Origin: Actinobacillus genomosp. 1
GTDB taxonomy: Bacteria; Pseudomonadota; Gammaproteobacteria; Enterobacterales; Pasteurellaceae
Assembly (NCBI RefSeq): GCF_029774175.1
Contig: NZ_CP103834.1
Span: 1,915,001-1,979,000, forward strand
DNA: 64,000 nt
Direction: 5' to 3'
In this document: piece by piece, positions 17,973-25,314 of the stretch
Numbering within the stretch: the stretch's first letter is position 1
Layout of the letters: each line of letters begins with the position of its first letter
The notes under the pieces: model-generated
The model's input: only the letters and a program-made list of their open reading frames with translations
What the model was told of the DNA's origin: nothing
The model's database searches: none
Program-made: the position numbers and the translations under genes

Positions 17973-18971
17973 TTAAATCGTTTCGCCGATATGAATTTTA
18001 TAACCGAGATTAATGACTTCATCTTGAATATTATCACCATTTAGATGGCTTAATAATTGTTGAGCGGCCACTTTGCCGATTTCAAACCGAGGAGTAATCA
18101 CACTCGCCAATTGAGGTGTTACGGATTGACCGACATCGTGTCCGTGAAAACCGGCAATTGCAATTTGTTGCGGCACTTTGATGCCTAACCGTTGGCATTC
18201 AAATAATGCGCCGATTGCCAAATCGTCATTGGTACAAAAAATGCCGTCGATATTCGGATATTTTTCCAGCGCAATATGTAGTTGTCTTGCCCCCAAGGTA
18301 AAAGAAGATGATTCTTCCGTAGCAATAGTGTAAGGCGTTAGTTTATGCTTTTGCATAGCAAGTTCGTAGCCTTGCATCTTTAAACGGGTTCGTTTATCCA
18401 TTCTTGCCGAAAAATAAACCACTTGACGGCAACCGCGTTTGATCATGGTTTCAACCATGGCTTGCGCGGCAAAAATATTGTCAAAACCGACTGATTGTTG
18501 CAGTCCTTTTTCACTGGTATCCATAATTTCAATTACCGGAATTTTCGCAACACTTAACATTTTGAGCGTGCGCTCACTGTGGTGGTTTTCCGACAAAATC
18601 AAACCGTCCACGTGATAAGAAAGGAGCGATTCAATACGCTGTTCTTCTTTTTGTTCGCTATAACCGGAGTGAGCGAGCATGGTTTGATAACCGGCAGCAT
18701 CGGTTACACTTTCAATTCCTTTTAACACATCGGCAAAAACTTGGTTGGTTAAAGACGGTAACAATACGCCAATCGCTTTACTTTTGGCATTGGACAGAAT
18801 ATCCGGCGCACGATTCGGAATATAACCGAATTGTTCAATCGCTACAGCGATCCGTTTACCGGTATCTTCGGCAACCGAGGAGGGATTACGTAAATAGCGA
18901 CTGATCGTCATTTTGGTAATACCTAAATGTTCGGCAATATCTTGTAAAGTTGGGCGTTTATGTTTGCTCAT
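17973..18971 (-). CDS. gntR: LacI-family repressor, GntR-like gluconate regulator
   Basis: 332 residues from the ATG at 18969-18971 (MSKHKRPTLQDIAEHLGITKMTISRYL). An upstream ATG at 19037 would add 22 residues with no homology to a DNA-binding domain and is rejected. The helix-turn-helix occupies about 8-30 and the periplasmic-binding-like effector domain 65-332 (SKAIGVLLPSLTNQVFADVLKGIE). It is convergent with gntK. Matching operators in front of gntK and the permease make it the gluconate-responsive repressor of both. Confidence 0.92.
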   Translation of the reverse strand: MSKHKRPTLQDIAEHLGITKMTISRYLRNPSSVAEDTGKRIAVAIEQFGYIPNRAPDILSNAKSKAIGVLLPSLTNQVFADVLKGIESVTDAAGYQTMLAHSGYSEQKEEQRIESLLSYHVDGLILSENHHSERTLKMLSVAKIPVIEIMDTSEKGLQQSVGFDNIFAAQAMVETMIKRGCRQVVYFSARMDKRTRLKMQGYELAMQKHKLTPYTIATEESSSFTLGARQLHIALEKYPNIDGIFCTNDDLAIGALFECQRLGIKVPQQIAIAGFHGHDVGQSVTPQLASVITPRFEIGKVAAQQLLSHLNGDNIQDEVINLGYKIHIGETI

Positions 18972-19041
18972 AGGGTTAAATTTTGTGAAGTATGTCGCTA
19001 TTTTAACGGAAAATATGATTTTATGTTTTATTTGCAAAATA

Positions 19042-19050
19042 ACAAGCGGT
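19042..19050 (+). repeat. DNA uptake signal sequence
   Basis: ACAAGCGGT with AT-rich tail, in the divergent region between gntR and rbsR. Confidence 0.75.
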
Positions 19051-19108
19051 AAGATTTTAGCAAAATTTTGCTAAAACCTATTTTGTAAACACCTATGAAG
19101 GCAATTTT

Positions 19109-20098
19109 ATGGCAACAATGAAAGATATAGCTCGGATTGCGGGCGTTTCCACTTCCACCGTCTCCCATGTGATCAATAACTCGCGTTTTGTGAGTGACGA
19201 AATTCGTCAGCGTATCGAAAAAGTGGTGGTGGAACTTAATTACATGCCTTCATTGGTGGCTCGTAGCCTAAAAGTAAAAGAAACCAACACAATCGGCATG
19301 TTAGTCACCACCAGCAGCAACCCATTTTTTGCGGAAGTGGTGCGTCATGTTGAACGTTATTGTGAGCAACATAACTATCATTTAATTTTGGTCAATACTG
19401 ACGGTAACAGTACCAATTTAGAACAACATTTAGCCCGCTTGTTACGTAAACAAGTGGACGGTTTATTATTGATGTGTTCCGAGCCGCAAGATTTGGACGA
19501 AAGTGTGATGGCGAATATTCACTTGCCAATGGTGGTGATTGACTGGTGGCAACAGGCATTGAAAGCGGATAACGTACGCGAAAATTCGGAATTAGGCGGT
19601 TATCTTGCGACAAAAGCGTTAATTGATGCCGGCTATACCGAGATTGCTGTGATTACCGGCGAACAATCGAAATCCCATACATTAAACCGTTTACAAGGTT
19701 ACAAGCGGGCGATTTTAGAGGCAAATTTGCCAATTCGTCCCGAATGGATTGTGGAAGGTCATTTTGATTATCAAGCCGGTTTGGAATGTGCAAGCCGATT
19801 ATTGGCGCTGAATTCTCGCCCTCAAGCGATTTTTGCGATGAGCGATAGTATTGCAATCGGCGTATATCAAGCCGCTTGGCAAGCCGGTTTACGTATTCCG
19901 CAAGATATTGCGGTGATCGGTTACGATAATATCGAATTAGCACAATATCTTGCACCGCCGCTTTCCACCATACATCAACCAAAAGCCCGTTTGGCGAAAA
20001 ATGCGGTGGAGCAGTTGATCGCCCGTATTCATCAGCCGGATAAAGCTTATCAAGAAATCGAACTTACCCCAGAATTAGTTGTTCGCCGTTCCTTTTGA
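19109..20098 (+). CDS. rbsR: LacI-family ribose operon repressor
   Basis: 329 residues. The helix-turn-helix is MATMKDIARIAGVSTSTVSHVINNSRFVS (1-29), and the ligand domain begins TNTIGMLVTTSSNPFFAEVVRHVERYC and later has VIGYDNIELAQYLAPPLSTIHQP. These match RbsR of enterics and Haemophilus. The gene lies upstream of rbsD instead of at the end of the operon as in E. coli, with an RbsR-type operator between it and rbsD. It is back to back with gntR. Confidence 0.94.
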   Translation: MATMKDIARIAGVSTSTVSHVINNSRFVSDEIRQRIEKVVVELNYMPSLVARSLKVKETNTIGMLVTTSSNPFFAEVVRHVERYCEQHNYHLILVNTDGNSTNLEQHLARLLRKQVDGLLLMCSEPQDLDESVMANIHLPMVVIDWWQQALKADNVRENSELGGYLATKALIDAGYTEIAVITGEQSKSHTLNRLQGYKRAILEANLPIRPEWIVEGHFDYQAGLECASRLLALNSRPQAIFAMSDSIAIGVYQAAWQAGLRIPQDIAVIGYDNIELAQYLAPPLSTIHQPKARLAKNAVEQLIARIHQPDKAYQEIELTPELVVRRSF

Positions 20099-20104
20099 AA
20101 AATT

Positions 20105-20120
20105 TGTGATAGACCTCTCA
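20105..20120 (+). promoter_or_regulatory. CRP-like site upstream of rbsD
   Basis: TGTGA-TAGACC-TCTCA, one mismatch to TGTGA-N6-TCACA, 52 bases upstream of the RbsR operator. It is consistent with catabolite control of ribose uptake. Confidence 0.55.
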
Positions 20121-20171
20121 AATCCGACAAGAAGCGTTTGCTTTTTTAGATGATTTTTTTTATTTTTTTAC

Positions 20172-20191
20172 TCATCGAAACGTTTCGATAA
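20172..20191. promoter_or_regulatory. RbsR operator
   Basis: TCATCGAAACGTTTCGATAA: a perfect 16-base palindrome core (ATCGAAAC/GTTTCGAT), very close to the E. coli rbs operator. It ends 28 bases before rbsD. Confidence 0.88.
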
Positions 20192-20219
20192 AGAATAAAG
20201 TTACCTAAAAGGGGGAGAT

Positions 20220-20639
20220 ATGAAAAAAACAGCGGTATTAAATGCACAACTTTCTGGTGTAATTGCCAGCCTAGGGCATACGGACGGCTTAACCATTTGT
20301 GACGCCGGCTTACCGATTCCTTCTGAACAACAATGTGTTGATTTAGCCCTGACTAAAGGCGTACCAAGTTTTTTATCTACCTTGGAAGTGGTGCTAACTG
20401 AACTCTTTGTCGAACGTATTTTATTGGCGGAAGAAATTAAACAAGCTAATCCGACTATCGAACAACAGTTGCTTGAAATGATCAATAAACTTGCTCAAAC
20501 GCAAGGTCGCCAAATTGAAATTGAATATGTGGTACATAGTGAATTTAAGCAACGCAGTAATCAAGCGAAAGCGGTGGTGCGTACCGGTGAATGTTCGCCG
20601 TATGCGAATGTGATTCTTTACTCAGGCGTACCGTTCTAG
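20220..20639 (+). CDS. rbsD: D-ribose pyranase
   Basis: 139 residues. It interconverts pyranose and furanose forms of ribose so that ribokinase can act. The signature is NAQLSGVIASLGHTDGLTICDAGLPIP (8-34), with the active-site histidine in LGHTD, and the C-terminal VRTGECSPYANVILYSGVPF. A GGGGGAG ribosome-binding site precedes it. First structural gene of rbsDACBK. Confidence 0.97.
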   Translation: MKKTAVLNAQLSGVIASLGHTDGLTICDAGLPIPSEQQCVDLALTKGVPSFLSTLEVVLTELFVERILLAEEIKQANPTIEQQLLEMINKLAQTQGRQIEIEYVVHSEFKQRSNQAKAVVRTGECSPYANVILYSGVPF

Positions 20640-20651
20640 AGCGAGGAAAAT

Positions 20652-22133
20652 ATGAAAACCTTGTTGAAAATCAGTGGAATTGATAAAGCCTTTCCGGGCG
20701 TGCAAGCGTTAAAAAATGCCTGCCTGAACGTGTATGCGGGTAGAGCGATGGCATTAATGGGCGAGAACGGTGCAGGCAAATCTACCCTGATGAAAATTCT
20801 GACCGGTATTTATCAACGTGACGCCGGTACGATTGAATACCTTGGTAAAGCGGTCAGCTTTGCCAATCCGAAAGCCTCGCAAGAAGCCGGTTTAAGCATT
20901 ATTCATCAAGAACTCAATATTTTGGGTAACTTGTCGATTGCGGAAAATATCTTTCTCGGGCGTGAATTTACCAACGCTTGGGGCGGTATTGATTGGCGCA
21001 AAATGTATGAAGAATCCGACCGCTTGTTGGCGCGTCTTGGGGTAAAACATTCCAGTCGCCAAGCGGCAAACGAATTATCGATCGGCGAATTACAAATGGT
21101 GGAAATCGCCAAGGCCTTGAGTTTTGAATCACAGGTGATTGTGATGGACGAGCCGACTGATGCGCTGACCGATACCGAAACCGAAGCGTTATTCAGCGTG
21201 ATTCGAGAACTGAAAGCGGAAGGACGAGGCATTGTTTATATTTCTCACCGTTTAAAAGAGATCTTCCAAATTTGTGATGATGTAACCGTATTGCGTGACG
21301 GTCAATTTATCGGTGAAAGTACGGTGGCGGATTTAACTGAAGATCGTTTAATTGAGATGATGGTTGGACGTAAGTTAGAAGATCAATATCCGCATATCGA
21401 TAACCCGATTGGCGAGGTTTGTTTATCGGTTAGAAATTTATCGGGTAGCGGTGTGAATAACGTTTCGTTTGAATTACATAAAGGCGAAATTTTAGGTGTT
21501 TCCGGTTTGATGGGCGCGGGACGTACTGAATTAATGAAAGTATTGTACGGCGCATTACCGAAAACCGCCGGCGAAGTGCTATTAGACGGCAAAACGATTA
21601 ATAATCGCTCCAGCCAAGACGGCTTAAATAACGGTATTGTCTATATTTCGGAAGACCGTAAAGGTGACGGCTTAATTTTAGGTATGTCGGTCAAAGAAAA
21701 TATGTCGCTGACCGCTTTGGAATATTTATCGCATTGGGGACGTATTAACCACGAAAAAGAAAAAATGACCGTGGTGGATTTTATCGATTTATTTAATATT
21801 AAAACCCCGAGTCCGGATAAGATTATCGGTGAATTATCCGGCGGTAATCAGCAAAAAGTGGCGATTGCCAAAGGCTTAATGACTCGCCCGAACGTGTTGA
21901 TTTTAGATGAACCGACCCGTGGTGTGGATGTTGGGGCGAAAAAAGAAATTTATCAACTGATTAATAAATTCAAAGCCGAAGGTTTGAGCATTATTTTAGT
22001 TTCAAGTGATATGCCGGAAGTATTAGGGATGTCCGATCGCATTATTGTAATGCGAGAAGGTGCTATTCGCGGCGAGTTTTCTCGCACGGAAGCTACTCAA
22101 GAAAAATTATTAGCGGCGGCAATCGGTAAATAG
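20652..22133 (+). CDS. rbsA: Ribose ABC transporter ATP-binding protein
   Basis: 493 residues, two fused ABC domains. The first has Walker A GENGAGKST (about 37-45), signature LSIGELQMVEIAKAL and Walker B VIVMDEPTDALTD. The second has a degenerate P-loop region GLMGAGRTELMK near 287, signature ELSGGNQQKVAIAKGL and LILDEPTRGVDVGAK. This is the carbohydrate-uptake-2 layout. It powers ribose import with RbsB and RbsC and lies 12 bases after rbsD. Confidence 0.96.
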   Translation: MKTLLKISGIDKAFPGVQALKNACLNVYAGRAMALMGENGAGKSTLMKILTGIYQRDAGTIEYLGKAVSFANPKASQEAGLSIIHQELNILGNLSIAENIFLGREFTNAWGGIDWRKMYEESDRLLARLGVKHSSRQAANELSIGELQMVEIAKALSFESQVIVMDEPTDALTDTETEALFSVIRELKAEGRGIVYISHRLKEIFQICDDVTVLRDGQFIGESTVADLTEDRLIEMMVGRKLEDQYPHIDNPIGEVCLSVRNLSGSGVNNVSFELHKGEILGVSGLMGAGRTELMKVLYGALPKTAGEVLLDGKTINNRSSQDGLNNGIVYISEDRKGDGLILGMSVKENMSLTALEYLSHWGRINHEKEKMTVVDFIDLFNIKTPSPDKIIGELSGGNQQKVAIAKGLMTRPNVLILDEPTRGVDVGAKKEIYQLINKFKAEGLSIILVSSDMPEVLGMSDRIIVMREGAIRGEFSRTEATQEKLLAAAIGK

Positions 22134-22143
22134 TTGAGATTTT

Positions 22144-22185
22144 CAAGCGGTCAAATTTAGCAATAATTTTGCAAAAGGAATCTAT
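22144..22185 (+). repeat. Uptake-signal-like spacer between rbsA and rbsC
   Basis: CAAGCGGTCAAATTTAGC, the uptake-signal core plus AT tail (first base differs), just upstream of the rbsC ribosome-binding site. Confidence 0.6.
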
Positions 22186-23145
22186 ATGAACAAAGCATTT
22201 AATCTAAAAAAATTCCTGATAGAACAACGTTCTATCATTGCGTTACTCGCATTAATTGTGGTGGTGTCATTTTTAAATCCGAATTTTTTTAGTGTCGATA
22301 ACTTACTGAATATCCTCCGCCAAACGTCAGTAAATGCGATTATTGCGATCGGTATGACGTTTGTGATTTTAATTGCCGGCATCGACCTTTCGGTTGGTTC
22401 GGTCTTAGCTCTAACCGGTGCGGTAGCGGCAACTTTAATCGGTTTAGATCTCTCGATTTATTTAGTGGTGCCGGCGGTATTGTTATTCGGTGCGGCAATC
22501 GGCTTGTTAAACGGTGCATTAGTCGCCTTCGGTAAAGTACAAGCCTTTATGGCAACGTTAATCACTATGTTGTTATTGCGAGGTGTCACCATGATTTATA
22601 TGGAGGGTCGCCCAATTTCTACCGGTTTTTCCGACAATGCCGATTACTTTGCTGAGATTGGTACCGGCGAATTATTCGGTGTGCCGGTGCCGGTTTGGTT
22701 AATGTTTATCTTATTTGCTATCGGTTGGTTTATTCTGACTCAAACTCGTATCGGGCGCTATATTTATGCGCTTGGCGGTAATGAATCGGCAACCGCACTT
22801 TCCGGTATCAACGTGAATAAAATCAAACTGTTTGTGTTTGCGGTCAGTGGCGTGTTAGCGGCACTAGCAGGTTTAATTGTCACCTCTCGTTTAGGTTCGG
22901 CACAACCGACCGCCGGTACCGGTTATGAACTTGATGCGATTGCTGCAGTTGTAGTTGGCGGAACCAGTTTAATGGGCGGTAAAGGTCGTATTATCGGCAC
23001 ATTAATCGGTGCGTTAATTATCGGCTTCCTCAGTAATGCCTTAAATTTATTAGATATTGACTCTTACTATCAGCTTGTCGCAAAAGCGTTAGTAATTTTA
23101 GCAGCGGTTATTTTGGATAACTTCCTTGGCCGTAAAAAAGCGTAA
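22186..23145 (+). CDS. rbsC: Ribose ABC transporter permease
   Basis: 319 residues with eight to ten hydrophobic segments. Family motifs are NAIIAIGMTFVILIAGIDLSVGSVLALTGA (about 50-79) and GTGYELDAIAAVVVGGTSLMGGKGRIIGTLIGALIIGFLSNALNLL (about 245-290). It forms the inner-membrane channel of the ribose importer. Co-transcribed between rbsA and rbsB. Confidence 0.97.
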   Translation: MNKAFNLKKFLIEQRSIIALLALIVVVSFLNPNFFSVDNLLNILRQTSVNAIIAIGMTFVILIAGIDLSVGSVLALTGAVAATLIGLDLSIYLVVPAVLLFGAAIGLLNGALVAFGKVQAFMATLITMLLLRGVTMIYMEGRPISTGFSDNADYFAEIGTGELFGVPVPVWLMFILFAIGWFILTQTRIGRYIYALGGNESATALSGINVNKIKLFVFAVSGVLAALAGLIVTSRLGSAQPTAGTGYELDAIAAVVVGGTSLMGGKGRIIGTLIGALIIGFLSNALNLLDIDSYYQLVAKALVILAAVILDNFLGRKKA

Positions 23146-23168
23146 CCTACTCTCAAAAGGAGATTCCT

Positions 23169-24041
23169 ATGAAAAAATTAACTTCTTTAGCACTTGCTCT
23201 AGGTTTGGCATTCGGTGCAAAAGCAATGGCGCAAGACACATTGGCGTTAGCGGTATCTACGCTGGATAACCCGTTCTTCGTTACCTTAAAAGAAGGTGCG
23301 GAGAAAAAAGCCAAAGACCTCGGTTACAAATTAGTGGTGTTAGATTCCCAAAATGACCCGGCAAAAGAATTAGCGAACGTGGAAGATCTCACAGTGCGTG
23401 GTGCGAAAGTATTACTGATTAACCCGACAGATTCGGAAGCGGTTGGTAATGCTGTGGCGATTGCGAATAAGAAAAATATTCCGGTAATCACTTTAGACCG
23501 TGGTGCGAATAAAGGTGAAGTGGTGAGCCACATCGCTTCGGATAACGTTGCCGGCGGTAAAATGGCGGGCGATTTTATCGCGGAGAAAGTCGGTAAAAAT
23601 GCCAAAGTTATTCAATTAGAAGGCATTGCCGGCACATCAGCGGCACGTGAGCGTGGCGAAGGCTTTAAACAAGCGGTAGCGGCAAACCAATTTGAAGTAT
23701 TAGCTAGCCAACCGGCGGATTTTGACCGTACTAAAGGCTTAAACGTAACCGAAAACTTATTAGCAAGTCACGGTGCGGCAAAAGCGGTATTCGCACAAAA
23801 TGATGAAATGGCGTTAGGTGCGTTACGTGCGATTAAAGCGGCAGGTAAAGATATTATCGTCGTCGGCTTTGACGGTACGGACGATGCGGTAAAAGCGGTA
23901 AAAGGCGGAAAACTGGCGGCAACTATCGCACAACAACCGGATAAAATCGGTGAGTTAGGTGTGGAAACTGCAGATAAATTGCTGAAAGGCGAAAAAGTCG
24001 AAGCGAAAATCCCTGTACCGTTAAAAGTAATTAGTCAGTAA
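23169..24041 (+). CDS. rbsB: Ribose-binding periplasmic protein
   Basis: 290 residues with signal peptide MKKLTSLALALGLAFGAKAMA. The mature protein starts QDTLALAVSTLDNPFFVTLKEG, typical of RbsB, and continues with INPTDSEAVGNAV, ITLDRGANKGEVVSHIASDNVAGG and VVGFDGTDDAVKAVKGGKLAATIAQQP. It captures ribose and delivers it to RbsAC. An uptake signal core lies within the gene near 23666. Confidence 0.97.
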   Translation: MKKLTSLALALGLAFGAKAMAQDTLALAVSTLDNPFFVTLKEGAEKKAKDLGYKLVVLDSQNDPAKELANVEDLTVRGAKVLLINPTDSEAVGNAVAIANKKNIPVITLDRGANKGEVVSHIASDNVAGGKMAGDFIAEKVGKNAKVIQLEGIAGTSAARERGEGFKQAVAANQFEVLASQPADFDRTKGLNVTENLLASHGAAKAVFAQNDEMALGALRAIKAAGKDIIVVGFDGTDDAVKAVKGGKLAATIAQQPDKIGELGVETADKLLKGEKVEAKIPVPLKVISQ

Positions 24042-24113
24042 TTTTGGCTCCGGAGCCGTTATTTTGACGGTTCCGGCATCGCTAGGTTTGTTTAAGGTCG
24101 GTTTGAGGTAGTT

Positions 24114-25025
24114 ATGAAAAAACTTTGTGTGTTAGGCAGCGTAAATGCGGATCATGTTATTCGAGTCCCTTATTTCCCGAAAGCGGGCGAAACGCTGAAA
24201 GGCGGCAATTATCACATTGCTTATGGTGGCAAAGGTGCGAACCAAGCAGTAGCTGCGGCTCGTGTGCGTGATACATCATTAGTTGATGTGGATTTTATCG
24301 CTTGTATCGGCGCTGATGATATTGGGCGAACGATGAAACAAGCGTTTATGCAAGACGGCATTAATCCCGAACACATTGTTGAAGTGGCTGATCAAATGAC
24401 CGGCATTGCGATGATTCAAGTGGCGGATTCAGGCGAAAACAGCATTGTGATTTCCGCCGGTGCGAATGCAAAGCTAGATGAAAGCGTGGTGGCACAACAT
24501 CAAGCTACGATTGAAAGTGCGGATTGCTTACTAGTTCAGCTTGAAACGCCGTTACAAGCGGTCGAAAAAGCGGTAAAAATTGCGAAAGCTCATCACACCC
24601 AAGTGATTTTAAATCCGGCACCGGCACAGCCGCTCTCGGACGAAATTTTAGCGAATATCGATATGATTACCCCAAATGAAACCGAAACCGCCTTACTGAC
24701 AGGTGTTCAAGTGGTCGATGAACAAACCGCCCAACAAGCGGCGGATGTGTTCCATCAAAAAGGTATTCAAACCGTGTTAATTACTTTGGGGGCGAAAGGG
24801 GCGTTTTTAAGTGAAAACGGCAACGGCGAAATTATTGCCGGCTTTAAAGTCACACCGGTGGACACCACCGCCGCCGGCGATACCTTTAACGGCGCATTGG
24901 CGGTAGCTTTATTAGAAGGCAAGTCTATGCGAGATGCGGTAATGTTCGCCCACAAAGCCTCCTCTATTTCAGTCACCCGTATGGGCGCACAAAGTTCGAT
25001 TCCAACTCGGGCAGAGTTAGTTTGA
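24114..25025 (+). CDS. rbsK: Ribokinase
   Basis: 303 residues. It phosphorylates ribose to ribose-5-phosphate. PfkB-family signatures are GGNYHIAYGGKGANQAVAAAR (about 31-51) and the catalytic-base motif VTPVDTTAAGDTFNGALAVAL (about 244-264, Asp in AAGD). It lies 72 bases after rbsB; a small inverted repeat (GGCTCCGGAGCC at about 24046-24057) sits in the gap. A uptake signal is at 24554-24562. Last gene of the operon. Confidence 0.97.
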   Translation: MKKLCVLGSVNADHVIRVPYFPKAGETLKGGNYHIAYGGKGANQAVAAARVRDTSLVDVDFIACIGADDIGRTMKQAFMQDGINPEHIVEVADQMTGIAMIQVADSGENSIVISAGANAKLDESVVAQHQATIESADCLLVQLETPLQAVEKAVKIAKAHHTQVILNPAPAQPLSDEILANIDMITPNETETALLTGVQVVDEQTAQQAADVFHQKGIQTVLITLGAKGAFLSENGNGEIIAGFKVTPVDTTAAGDTFNGALAVALLEGKSMRDAVMFAHKASSISVTRMGAQSSIPTRAELV

Positions 25026-25040
25026 TCGTTTAACTTCATT

Positions 25041-25097
25041 AACAAGCGGTTAGATTTTTGTAGAAATTTGCAAAAATTTGACCGCTTGTTTTTTTAT
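25041..25097 (+). terminator. rbs operon terminator made of a perfect inverted uptake-signal pair
   Basis: AACAAGCGGT (25041-25050) and its exact complement ACCGCTTGTT (25081-25090), followed by a T run. The loop is the AT-rich tail region of both signals. Confidence 0.88.
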
Positions 25098-25196
25098 ATG
25101 TAAGCCCCATTATTTTCTCCTACCGAATATCCTTTTGAGCCGATCTTTTCTTCTTGTTTTCTCGCTATAAAAAATCATTATCATTAACATAAGTTA

Positions 25197-25210
25197 TTGA
25201 TCCTTATCAG
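25197..25210 (+). promoter_or_regulatory. FNR-like site upstream of dmsA
   Basis: TTGAT-CCTT-ATCAG, one base off the FNR consensus TTGAT-N4-ATCAA. It lies about 105 bases before the dmsA start. It would give anaerobic activation, as known for dms operons. Confidence 0.7.
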
Positions 25211-25314
25211 CTTTTATTCAATTTCTGCACAAGTTTTCTTATCTCATTTACAAAGTAAATATAGAATCAAACTATACCCTTATTTAGTTATTTTTAATTT
25301 TGTTTGGAGTGAAT

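Noticed and set aside
19038..19108. Longer start of the gluconate repressor at 19037
   Set aside because: The extra residues have no domain; MSKHKRPTLQDIA at 18971 is the usual start of such repressors.
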